Shown here: one piece after another, positions 45,193 to 54,707 of the stretch
Numbering within the stretch: the first letter of the stretch is position 1
Layout of the letters: the number at the start of each line of letters is the position of its first letter
Origin: Emiliania huxleyi CCMP1516
Taxonomy: Eukaryota > Haptophyta > Isochrysidales > Noelaerhabdaceae
DNA: 64,000 nt
Assembly: GCF_000372725.1 (NCBI RefSeq)
Contig: NW_005199402.1
Span: 1 to 64,000, forward strand
Direction of reading: 5' to 3'
Program-made: the position numbers and the translations under genes
The notes under the pieces: generated by a model
Database searches by the model: none
What the model was told of the DNA's origin: nothing
The model's input: only the letters and a program-made list of their open reading frames with translations

Positions 45193-48100
45193 TCACCACC
45201 GCGGCTGATACGAAGGCGCGCTCACCCCGCCCCCGCTCCCGCTCATGGGCACTCCAGCGCCGTACGGAGGCGGCGGCGGCCCGCCGGCAGGCGGAGGGCT
45301 CCCTCCCGCCGCAGGAGCGAACCCTCCCGGCGGCGGGGCGAAGCCGCCCGCGCCGGGGGGCGGAGCGAAGCCGGGAGGCGGCCGCACCTCGGGCATGGGC
45401 GGACCGCTTGCGCCGCCAAACGGAGGCGGCGGTGCAGGCATGGCCCCGAAGGGAGCCGGAGGGGGGAGTGACGCCTGGAGAGAGAAACGCGCGAGCCGGT
45501 GAGGACGTCGCCTTGTCTCGGGGGGTCGGTGCCACAACGAGGGCTGCCCCGGCCGGCGCGGCGGGGAGTGCCGTCGGCATGACGGGCGGTGGGGAGGAGG
45601 CGCGAGTCGGCGGAGCCGCGGGCGGAGGCTGGTACGCCGGCAGCTGAGGCACATAGGGCGGCGGGGCGCTGGGCGGAGCGAAGCTCGCCGGCATTGCTGG
45701 CGGCGGAGCCATGACAGCGGGTGCGACCTGTAGGCAAGAGCGCCAGCCTCAGGACGAGTGGGCCGCTTCGACGGAGACAGGGGCGCGCGCGCGACCGGTG
45801 GCGGAGGGGGGACAAAGGACGGCGGGGCGCCAAAGGGTGTGGCGGCGGGTGGCGGCGGTGCCGGAGCCGGCGCGCTTGCTATCTTCATCGACTCCGCCAT
45901 CGCCCACGCGAGCTGCGCCTCCTCGTCTGCTCCCGGCGGCGGGGCGGCCGCCGGAGGAGGCGGCGCGGGCGGCGGCGGCGGGCCGCGAGGCGGAGAGGCG
46001 GCCGCAAAGGACGGGGGCGGGAGCGGCGGGGGCGGCTGGAAGGACGGGGCGGCGGGGCCGGGCGGCGAGAAGGACGGCGGCGGCTGTGGAGGCGGGGGCG
46101 CGAAGGGGGGCGGCTGGAACGAGGGAGGCTGTGGCGGCTGGAACGAGGGAGGGGGCGCCGCGTGCGGCACGCCGGGCGGCGGCGGTGCGGAGGGCAGGCT
46201 GGGCGGCGGGGGCGACGAGGATGGTGCTTGGCTCTCGAGGAGGCTCGCTTTGATGGCCGCCTGAAGCGCCTCCTCGTCCGCCTCCTCGGAGCGAGTCATC
46301 GCCACGGGGGGGGCCGACGGCGCGGCGGGCACCGGCGGCGGCGCCGACCACCCAGCGCCCACCGGCACCGGCGGCGGGCCGTAGGGCGGCTGGGACTGCG
46401 GCTGGTGCGCCTTGTCGGGCCACTGGACCGTCTTCCTCGGGGAGGGCTCGCCCGCCGGGTGAATCGAAGACTTGCCCGGGGACACGCCGAGCACGGGCGG
46501 AGGCTGGTAGAGGGGGGGCGCGTGCTCCGGCACCGTCACCGCGAGCGGGACCGCGGGCACCGGCGGCGCCTCGAAGGCCGGAGGCGGCACGGAGGGCGGC
46601 ACGGAGGGCGGCACCGAGGGCGTGAAGGGGGGGGGCGGCTCCTCCTGCTGCAGGGACTGGAGCAGCTGGTCGCGCTCGACGGCGCGCGCGCCCGCGAGAG
46701 AGACGACGGTCTGCTGCAGCGCCTGCAGCCGCTCGTCCGCGGCGCCGCAATACTCGAGCCCCTGCAGCAGCTGCGACTCGAGCTCGGTGTGCGCGCGGAG
46801 AGCACGGTCGATCTTCGCGAAGAAAGCCTGAGCAGCGGACGCGAAGTGTGAAGGCCGTCTCTGCAGAGCGGGAGCGGGGCGCCGTTGCGCGGGGGTGCCT
46901 CGCGGGCCGGCACGGACGGGTCCGAGTCGCGCGCGTCTGCGAAGGTTTCGTTCGAAGTCTTGAGCGCCACGAGGAGCTCCTCCTGCAGCTGCGCCGCCTG
47001 CAGGGACATGAGACACGTCCAGGACTCGTCCACGCGACAGCCCCCTCCTGCTGCGGCTGCGCCGCCTGGCTCACGCGCTCGCGGAACTTTTCGTACCGGC
47101 TGAGCGCGCGCTCGAAGATGGGCTCGTTGGAGCCGCCGGCCGCCTCGCCGCGGTACACGAGCTGGGCCTGCGGGGCGAGTCGTGGGCGTGTGTCGTGGGC
47201 GTGTGTCGTGGTCGTGACGTGGGCGTGTGTCGTGGACGTGTCGTGGACGTGTCGTGGACGTGTCGTGGACGTGTCGTGTGGACGTGTCGTGGACGTGCCC
47301 GCCGTGGAGGCCGGTGAGAGCGTCCCGCCAAATCTCAGCTAGATCTCCGCTAGATCTCGCGCGCCGTGATGTCGTCCCGCTCCGCGAGCGCGCGAGCCTC
47401 GGCGATGGCGGCGGTGCGAGTCTCGGAGCAGGAGGAGAGGGAGGCGAGGAGGGTGCGGATGTCGCCGACGCACTCGAGGTCGGCGAGGCGCGACCCCTCC
47501 TCCGCCTGCGGCACCCTCCCGGCCAGCGCCCCCGCGTCGAGGTCGAGCAGCGAGAGGCAATCCTCGTGGTCGGCGTGGTGCGTCGAGAGCGCCTCGTTCG
47601 CAGCCTCCGCCTGCGCGATCTCCTCTCGCGTCTGCGCCAGCTCGCGCCGCGCATCGGCGGTGAGAGCCTGCTCACGCTTCGAACGCGTGAAGAGGCGCTG
47701 TTCACAGCTACAACCGCGTGCGTCGGCGGCGAAGGGCCGAGGAGCGGACGCACGCCCACCGCTCCCCGTGCTGCTGGTGAAGCTGCGCGTCGGCGCCCTC
47801 CTCGACCTCGAGGAGAGCGTCGATCGACATGGCGAGTGAGTCGAGGTCCTACGGGCACGGCTCGAGCAAGCCTCCGGCGGGGCTTCAAGAAGCGCCGGCC
47901 TGGTGAGCAAAGGGGGGGCCTTTGTCTTCTGCTTGACGTTAGCGAGCATCTCGCCCAGCGCCGCCGCGCCGCCAGAGCCGTGCACCCTTGCCACCGCCTC
48001 GCTCAGCGCCGCCGGAAGCTTCGCGTCGTCGTCGCAGGCGGCGAGCGCGTGCGGCAGCCCCATCGCAAAGAGCTCCGCCTGCGAGGGGGTTCCGACGGGG

Positions 48101-50488
48101 CGGTGTCGTGGTCGCACCCTCCTCAGCAGCAAGCCCTCGCCGCCTCACCCGCCCTATTCGACCGACTCCGACCTCGGCCGCACCTCGGCCGCACCTCCAC
48201 GCCTCGACTAGATCTCGGCCACGTCTCGGCTACATCTCGCGCTATCTCCGCCTCAGCGGTCGAGTCGAGCGACTCCACCTCGTCGCCGAGCTGCCTACTC
48301 GAACACATCGCCGGAGGATCGCGGCAAGCCCGCTCGCACCGCCCGGCTCGCCCTCGCCGCTGCGCTGCCGCAGCACGTCGTCTCGCGAGGCGTAGTAGAC
48401 AGAGGCGTCCTCGAGCACCTGGCGGGCTCCGTCTCGGGACTCAGGAGACACTCTCGAAAGCCGGCCGCGACGCGCTGTCCTTGTTAGCGCCGTCAGCGGG
48501 ACGAGCGAAGCGAACGGGTCGAAGCCCGAGTCGAGGGCAGAGTCGCGCCCGTCGTCGTCCTCCTCGGGCGGCGGCGGCGCCTGCGGGGCGGTGTCGTGGA
48601 CCACCCTCCTCTGGGCGGCGGCGCCGGAGGGGGCCGGCTCCGAGGGTTACATCTCGGCCACATCTCGGCCACATCTCGGCTAATCTCGGCGCCGGAGGGG
48701 CCAGCTCCGATGGCAGCGTCGGCCGGACAATCGCCTTCGGCTCGATCGTCGGCAGCGACGAGAACGGCGGCACCCTCTCAATGTAGACAGTGGCGTTGTG
48801 CTTCTCCGCCACCGCCTCGGCCTCGCGAATGCTGTTCGCCGCCGTGTTCATCGCCAGAGCGCACGCCTCGCCGCCCGGCACGCCCGCCGCCTTGGCGGCC
48901 GCCTCGCCGACGAGCTCCGAGGCGCGCCGCAGCCGCGCCACCTGCGAGCCGCGCAGCCGCAGGCGGCCGGAGTCAGGGGTCAGGGCCAGGGTCAGTCTCT
49001 AGGAAGTGTCTAGGAAGTGTCTAGCAAGTGTCTAGCAAGTGTCCAGCAAGTGGCTCTCGCCTGCGATCCGTACTCGTACGCGTCTTCGTGCTCCGAGGCG
49101 GCGTGGAACCTTGCGCGCATGTCGCGACATGTCATGGGCGTGTCCTGGAGGCGTCCTCGCGGTCCGAGGGTGCGCGGAACTGGGCCCACGACTCGAAGAG
49201 CGTCGCCTGCGCCTCCGCCTGCGCGATGAGGGAGAGGAGCAGCGGCGGCGCGACCTTGTCCGCCGTCTCGGCCTGGTACCGCTCTCGCTCGTCGCGAGTC
49301 ATGTTTGCCTTTGGGTCCTGGAAGTACGGGTTGGCCTTCTTCTTCTTGGCGGGCCCCTCCACCTGCCCACACCCGCACGCGTCAAGAGACGCCGCCCGCT
49401 CCCCTCCTCCCGCCGGCGACGCCCTGCTGGTTGCACCGCGTCCCCGCCGGGGCCCTCGCGCTCGCACGCGTCACGCAGCGCCTGCAGGAAGGGGCGGGGA
49501 AGAAGGGAAAGGGGGGGGAGGGGGGAGGGGGGGGGGGGGGTGTTACGCCCGTAGGCGTCTAGGAGGCGGCTCGCCTTGAGTTCGCCGGCCATATCTCGGC
49601 TCCATCTCGGCTCTCTCTCTCGCCTTGAGGGCGCCGGCCGCCTCCTTGTAGAAGAGTCCCACCTGCGGTGCCCGAGGAGCGAGACTGAGACGCATAGCAA
49701 CGCAAGGCCGCCTCCTTGCAGAAGGTGTACGCCTGCGCCGCCAGCTTCGCGACCACCGCGCCCTTCATCGCGTCGCGAGACGCCCGCTCAAAGAAGCACC
49801 GCTGCGCCTGCAGCCGGGGCTCCGAGACGCGTTCAGCAGTTCAGCAGAGAGCGGGCTCCGCGCCGAAGAGGGCCGCCGGAAGCGGCGCCTGGGCGAGCAT
49901 GAGCGCGCGGAATCCCTCAAAGGCGGCAGGACGCACGTCGAGGGTGAGGCCCTTGTACGTCGCCCACCGCGTGCCCGCCGCGGAGCCGACGGCGGCGTCG
50001 AGGCAGCCCGCCGCGTGCTGGAAGTCCTGGCAGGCGGCGCGCAGGCCGTCGGCGTCCGCCGTGTTTTGGATGGTGGCTCGGTAGGAGAGGGCGGCCGCGA
50101 GGTTGAACATGGCACAGGCGCGCTCAAAGCCGAGCTGGGAGAGCGTGCACTTCGCCTCGGGGCGGAGCGCGTCGTTCCACGTGAAGGCGAGCTGCGCCTC
50201 GGTGCGGCGGAGAGCCTCGTCGACAGCGGTGCCAAAGCGCGAGCCCATCGAGGTGAGCAGCCGCGCGTACCGCGCGAGCAGGCCGACCGAGTCGTCGGCG
50301 TTCGCGTCGGAGAGCGCCTTGAGCGAGATCTGGCGCGACGACTCGCGCAGCGAATGCACCTCGCCGATCGCGGGCATGTGCGAGTCCGCCTGCTCGCGCG
50401 AGTACGAGATGGAGATGAAGGCCCACAGGCCCTTTTGCAGGTCCGCCTTTGACGGCTTCTTGAGGTCGAGGAATATCAAGTCCTCCAT
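45193..50488 (-). CDS. ALIX/BRO1-domain ESCRT adaptor with ubiquitin-interacting motifs (many exons)
   Basis: Starts at the ATG 50488 (MEDLIFLDLKKPSKADLQKG). Exon 1 (50488-49889) encodes the first half of the BRO1 domain (LAFTWNDALRPEAKC, LGFERACAMFNLAAALS, FRALMLAQ). Later exons supply AQRCFFERASRDAMKGAVVA, LLLSLIAQAEAQATLFESWA, VARLRRASELVGEAAAKAAG and VYIERVPPFSSLPTIEPKAI. The V domain follows (LPAALSEAVARV, MSIDALLEVEEGADAQLHQQ, LTADARRELAQTREEIAQAE, FFAKIDRALRAHTELESQLL), then a long proline-rich tail ending SGGGVSAPSYQPRW. Two UIM-like helices lie in the tail: DEEALQAAIKASLLES (about 46230-46280) and DEEAQLAWAMAESMK (about 45880-45927). ALIX recruits ESCRT-III in endosomal sorting, budding and cytokinesis. 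At least ten introns are implied; several use GC donors, for example 49888-49808, 49060-48942 and 48692-48581. Exon edges between 47.8 and 49.7 kb are partly unresolved. Confidence 0.85.
47180..47364. repeat. 11-bp tandem repeats in an ALIX intron
   Basis: Inside the intron ending at 47168, the plus strand shows about ten tandem copies of an 11-mer GTGTCGTGGAC (47180-47300), then three degenerate 11-mers of type GATCTCCGCTA (47331-47364) next to the 5' splice site. Read in gene orientation these are CGTCCACGACA and CGAGATCTAGC units. Confidence 0.85.
48171..48248. repeat. 11-bp tandem repeats in a second ALIX intron
   Basis: Seven consecutive degenerate 11-mers on the plus strand (ACCTCGGCCGC, ACCTCGGCCGC, ACCTCCACGCC, ... 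TCGGCTACATC). In gene orientation they are CGAGATGTAGC-like. The 3' end of the same intron carries CACGACACCGCCCCG, which is shared with the intron at 48581-48692. Confidence 0.85.
48648..48692. repeat. 11-bp tandem repeats in a third ALIX intron
   Basis: Four 11-mers of type ACATCTCGGCC at the 5' end of the 112-bp GC-AG intron 48692-48581. Gene orientation GGCCGAGATGT. Confidence 0.85.
48999..49053. repeat. 11-bp tandem repeats in a fourth ALIX intron
   Basis: Five 11-mers (CTAGGAAGTGT x2, CTAGCAAGTGT x2, CCAGCAAGTGG) near the 5' end of the 119-bp GC-AG intron 49060-48942. The sequence differs from the CGAGATGTAGC type, but the period is the same. Confidence 0.85.
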
Positions 50489-50676
50489 CCCCCAGAAAAG
50501 GTTCGTGGACCGGCGGTGGTCGGGGTCGTTCCGTCCGCAAGGCGCCGACGAGTCGACGAGGAAGGGTTCTTTTTATTTCTCAGCTTCAACCGGCAACAAG
50601 CACCAAGAAAAAACAACATACCTTTACAACACCAAGATATACCTACACACCAAGAAAGGCTGCGCTTTGCACGCTC
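50489..50676. promoter_or_regulatory. shared divergent promoter region, ALIX-like and PAP/fibrillin genes
   Basis: Only 188 bp separate the ATG of the minus-strand ALIX gene from that of the plus-strand fibrillin gene, so both promoters and leaders must lie here. An AT-richer stretch (about 50570-50645, with CAAGAAAAAACAACATACC) is the most promoter-like part. No TATA box is obvious. Confidence 0.6.
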
Positions 50677-51432
50677 ATGCTGGCCCTTCTCGCCGCGCCC
50701 GCGCTGTCGGTCGTCTCGACCGCCAGCGCCGCCTCCTCGCCGCGGCTGGCCGCGCGGAGCGCTCTGCTGCGCTCGCTCGAGCCAAACAGTCCGCCGCGCC
50801 TGCTCAACGCGGAGCACATGGCGCTGATCGGTCAGCTCGAGGCGGCAGGCACGACGCCCACGACTGAGGATTTTCTCCAGCTGGGCCTCCAGGGACGGTG
50901 GGCGCTGTGCGCGACAATCCGCAACGCAGGCTTGCTCGAGCCGGGAATGTCTCCCGCGCACGCCGCGGCCAGCGGCGCCGGCGGCGCGGCGGGCGGGCTG
51001 CTTCCGATCGGCATCGCCCGCGCGGAGACCGCCCTCAGCATCGGCAACAGCACGGTCCGCTCGCGAGCCTGGTTCCAGCTGCTCGATGGAGAGCGGAAGC
51101 AGGTGGGGGCGCTGCTCGACGTCGAGTCGCGGTTCGCGTTCGAGTCGGACAGCGTGACGGGCGCGAGGCTGTTGGCCCTCCGGCCCGCCCGCCCGCCTCG
51201 GCTCGCGCTCAAGACCAACGACCTCGGGTGCTCGATCGACGCGCTGGTCGAGGCGCTGCACGCACAGCTCTCGCCCGAGTTCGCTCTGGTGGAGGGCGAG
51301 CAGTATGACCGGCTCCGGCTGAGCACAACCTACCTGGACGAGTCGCTCTGGGTGGCGAGGGCGGCGCCCCACTGCTGCTCCGTCTTCTACCGCGCCGACG
51401 ACGAGATGGCCTGGCTCTCGGGCGTCCAATAG
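50677..51432 (+). CDS. plastid lipid-associated protein (PAP/fibrillin family)
   Basis: 251 aa from the ATG at 50677, no intron. The leader MLALLAAPALSVVSTASAAS followed by an Arg/Ser/Ala segment fits a signal peptide plus plastid transit peptide. The PAP/fibrillin core runs from about residue 40 to the end: LIGQLEAAGTTPTTEDFLQL, LQGRWALCATIR (matching the usual L.G.W.L.YT), GNSTVRSRAWFQLLDGER, and the near-C-terminal STTYLDESLWVARA, which matches the family's TYLD..LR..RG box. Fibrillins bind lipids in plastoglobules and thylakoids and often respond to light stress. Divergently paired with the ALIX-like gene across 188 bp. Confidence 0.8.
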   Translation: MLALLAAPALSVVSTASAASSPRLAARSALLRSLEPNSPPRLLNAEHMALIGQLEAAGTTPTTEDFLQLGLQGRWALCATIRNAGLLEPGMSPAHAAASGAGGAAGGLLPIGIARAETALSIGNSTVRSRAWFQLLDGERKQVGALLDVESRFAFESDSVTGARLLALRPARPPRLALKTNDLGCSIDALVEALHAQLSPEFALVEGEQYDRLRLSTTYLDESLWVARAAPHCCSVFYRADDEMAWLSGVQ

Positions 51433-52253
51433 CTTGGCTTGTCGACAACACCGTGCGCGGGGAAGGAGCGCGCGAAGCGCAGACTCCCCGCCTTCATTGG
51501 CAGCCTTGGCCGCACATGCGACATGCGCGGTCGTCGGGTGCTCTTGTCCTGTTCACGGCGCTTTCGCACAAAAGCGTTACGTCGTTGCTTGTGGTTCTCG
51601 TGGTGCTGCTGTGCACAGAATCCATAAAAAAGAAATAAACCTCGGCCAGAGGACAGCAGACGGCGGGATGCATGAGCCCTGGTTGCCTGGACGGCGCGGT
51701 CCGAACTCCGAGCGTCACCGTCAGGGGCCGCGTCACACAGGAGTGTCAGGACTTCACCATGTGGCGCAGGTCCTGACACGTGACAGCCTCCTGACACCCC
51801 CAGCACCCCGTCACCCCCAGGCCCTCCCCAGCGCCGCCCGGGGGGCGGATAGAGAGGACAGAGAGCTCTATCGAGAGTTGCCAGTGCTCAAACTTTACCG
51901 GTATGGGAGTTTTTGGCTAATCAAACCCAAGGCCTGCACTAATCAAAAAGTGGTACGGGATACCAGTTGCCTCACGGAAATCAAAGCGAGTCGGAGTGCC
52001 TTCTTGGTGGCAAAATCGGCAAAATCGGCAAAATACCGGGTATTTTGCGGGTATACCTGGAAAAACCCGGGTATACCCGGGTAATACCCGCACTTTTGCA
52101 TGGTTTCGCCCCCGGGACCACACCGACAGCCGCTACAACTAATGAAATCCCCGCATACCACTTTCGCATACCACTATACCATACCACGAAAAAACTTCGT
52201 AACTCCTTGGCGACGAGCCGCGGGCTTTTGCCATTGCGTGCCAGCCTCAGACA

Positions 52254-52307
52254 GCCGGGCCGCCCGAGAGTTTTACTGACGAGTTTCTCTCGCGGGGGCG
52301 GCCCGGC
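52254..52307. repeat. long-stem hairpin
   Basis: GCCGGGCCGCCC (52254-52265) pairs perfectly with GGGCGGCCCGGC (52296-52307). The stem continues with GAGAG pairing to CTCTC after a small bulge, leaving a ~17-nt AT-richer loop. Confidence 0.75.
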
Positions 52308-53159
52308 ACAACCAACCCTGTGCTCAGCACAAAAAAAAATTCTGGCGCAGCGGCCGGCGTGAGCCGCGCCAGCTGTCGACAGATGTCGACAGATTCGATG
52401 GATTTGATGGATCCCTTGATGGTCCGATGGGCGACGGGCGACCCCCCCAAACCCCCCCACCAGGTCTCGAACCTGCCTCCACTCGCTCGAATCAGGCGCT
52501 CCGAACGGCTTTGCAAGCCGGGCTTGCAAAATTGACGGCTAATGCTTCACTGCCTGATATAGTACAATTTTATTGCTTCAGCATCAACGCCACGCCACGT
52601 TCTAGGGACGCAGAGCGCGCACTGAGAGACCACTCACATCGCTGTTGCGGGGCGGCAATGTGACTGGACTCGCCGTGCGCGCCCAGCTAACCCTAGCCAC
52701 CAGCCTGCGCCATACCCAGGTACGGTCGCACCTGTCTCTCCACCTATCATCCCAACTCCTCGGGCGACCGCGCGGCTGCGCTACTCACAGGCAGTCTCTG
52801 CGCGGTCGGACCGACTTTTTCAGACTTTGCTATTCTGGATACTGAGGGTATGTGCTGCTAGATCTCACTGAGCTGAGCTCGTATCTGGCTTTGGTAAGCA
52901 GTTTTGAGTTCGGTAATGTCTCCGGAGACGGAGGGCCGCGTCCGCGGACGACCATGACGTCGGCCAGGATCCCCCCGTGCGGGGGCCTTCGACGCGCCGT
53001 TTTTACGATACTTGCTTCAGCTACGTGCGTGAATGGGAGGTGTGATGCAGCATCCAGGCGTTAAAGAAGACGACATGAATGGTTCACAGAGAATGTGTGT
53101 TCAGACCTCTGCGCGGGGGGTGTGAACAGCCATTCCGCGTGGTTGAGGGGTTGAAGGGG

Positions 53160-53213
53160 TCTGTCAACCACTTGGTTGAGGGTTGAGGCCTCTGTCAACC
53201 ACGTGGTTGACAG
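53160..53213. repeat. paired GTCAACCAC-TGGTTGA palindromes
   Basis: CTGTCAACCACTTGGTTGAG and CTGTCAACCACGTGGTTGAC lie 34 bp apart, each nearly self-complementary. The core CCACGTGGTTGAC recurs at 59393-59405 near the right end of the foldback-element neighbourhood. Confidence 0.65.
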
Positions 53214-54386
53214 TTGAGGCAATCGGCCTCAACCAGCGCTCTGAGTAGAATGAAAAGCTATCTGCAGCGCCTCTTGCGCGATGCTTCCGGTCTTTCATGC
53301 CGGCGATCCCCGAGCTCGCAGTCTCGCAGACGCTCCTTGTCGTTCGCACGCACGCAGGCAGGGAGGCAGGCCTGGCCCTGGGGGATAGCCTCGGGGTGCG
53401 CGTTCGCAGGGAAGCGGAAGGGGCCATAAAGTAAACACGGGTCTGCCAAGGGAGCTCCGCGCTCTGGGTTCGCTCTAAGGGTAGGTAGGTAGGTAGTAAG
53501 GTGAAGAACAGCCAGGCTCGGACTGGACACCAACGCGGTATGGGTGGACGCTAGACAGATGATGACGACACGCACGAGCGACACACAGACACAAACAAGC
53601 TCACAAGACACACAGCCAGCTGGCTGCCACACACCCTGAGTCGGCGTACACATAACTCAGGGCCACATCCTCCCTGTCGCCCCCCCCAGCACTCCACGGT
53701 GCCAAGGGCACAAACAAGGGCACAACTCAAACAACAGACGACAGGAAGTGATATGTGAGGCTAGAGCAGTTTGCTCCACCTCTAGCAATCTCACCGGCCT
53801 GCGAGGCACGGACGAGACCGTATGTGGGGTCTAGTGAGGTGTCTATGGACGCGCTCTTCAGAGGCTAGCTGCCTACAGCTAGCCCTTCTCGCACTCACAA
53901 GCGATGACAGTCCAATGTATGAGCGTATGCAAGTTGAGGCGCGTGGGCTAAATCTAGGCCGCACGTCGTGGCACTATGACGAAGTAGACGTGCGGCCGCA
54001 GCGCGCCCGCCGCAGGCTCGGCGGTGCGCGCGTGTTAGCGACAAAGTTGCGGGTGGAGCCATGCCCGACTTTTCGAAGGTGAGGCCTCTGCGACGAGTGC
54101 CAGCCGCGCTGCGGAGCCACGCCCTTCGAGCCGCGTCCCGTCAGCACTGTCCCCGAGTGGTCCCGCCTCAGCGGCACACACTCTCGACCAGGACAGTCCC
54201 GCCAACGGAAACGTGTCGCGCGCCGGCGACGATTGCGGCGTGGTCGTTTTGAAGCAAAGATGGCACGACCACCGCCCTGCTTCGCAGACCGGGCAAGGAG
54301 GGGCCCGCTCCCGTTCCGCGAGGAACAGGAGGTCTCCCCCCCTCCCCCGGCCTGAGCAGCGGCGGATGGAAGGCAGCCCCTTGAGT

Positions 54387-54458
54387 CGAGGGCGGCGCGA
54401 CCATTGCGCTGCATCAACGGCCAGAGACCGGGTCAGTACAGATGGTCGCGCCGCCCTC
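54387..54458. repeat. 17-bp perfect inverted repeat
   Basis: GAGGGCGGCGCGACCAT (54387-54403) is the exact reverse complement of ATGGTCGCGCCGCCCTC (54442-54458), with a 38-nt spacer. It lies about 250 bp upstream of the G3BP-like start codon. Confidence 0.85.
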
Positions 54459-54707
54459 TAAGGGAGGGCGGAGGGGGGATATTTTTGGGGGAAAAGAAAG
54501 CGCACTACCCACAGTGCTTGCCACCCAGCACAGCACCACGCCGGCCGCTGCGCCCCCGCGTGCCAGCGCGATCCACCCGGCGGAGTGCCGCGGCCTCTCA
54601 GTCGCGACCACACGCCCCGTCACTCGTCCGTGAAAAGTACTACCCTCTCGCCTGATCGCAGGGCACACCGAAACTCCTCCGAGGGCGCGATACTTCTGAA
54701 GCAAAAG

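Larger units (their letters stand above)
51433..54707. other. 3.3-kb spacer with hairpins and simple repeats, no gene found
   Basis: No open frame here resembles a protein. Contents: a 10-bp-stem hairpin (51743-51779); tandem GGCAAAATC and GGGTATACCC-type motifs (52010-52100); a long-stem hairpin (52254-52307); CCCCCCCAAACCCCCCC (52443-52459); GTAGGTAGGTAGG (53480-53495); near-palindromic GTCAACCACGTGGTTGAC with a variant 34 bp upstream (53160-53213); and a 17-bp perfect inverted repeat (54387-54458). The G3BP-like gene's leader must occupy the right end. Confidence 0.55.

Noticed and set aside
45243-49600. Long plus-strand frames in the ALIX region (for example 45721-46851 and 47227-48786)
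   Set aside because: Arg/Gly-rich antisense shadows of the proline-rich and helical ALIX exons; no domain on the plus strand.
52440-52520. Possible tRNA on the minus strand (AGGTTCGAGACCTGG looks like a T-arm/B box)
   Set aside because: No matching acceptor stem, and the nearest A-box-like sequence is only a few bases from the B box, so no cloverleaf can form.
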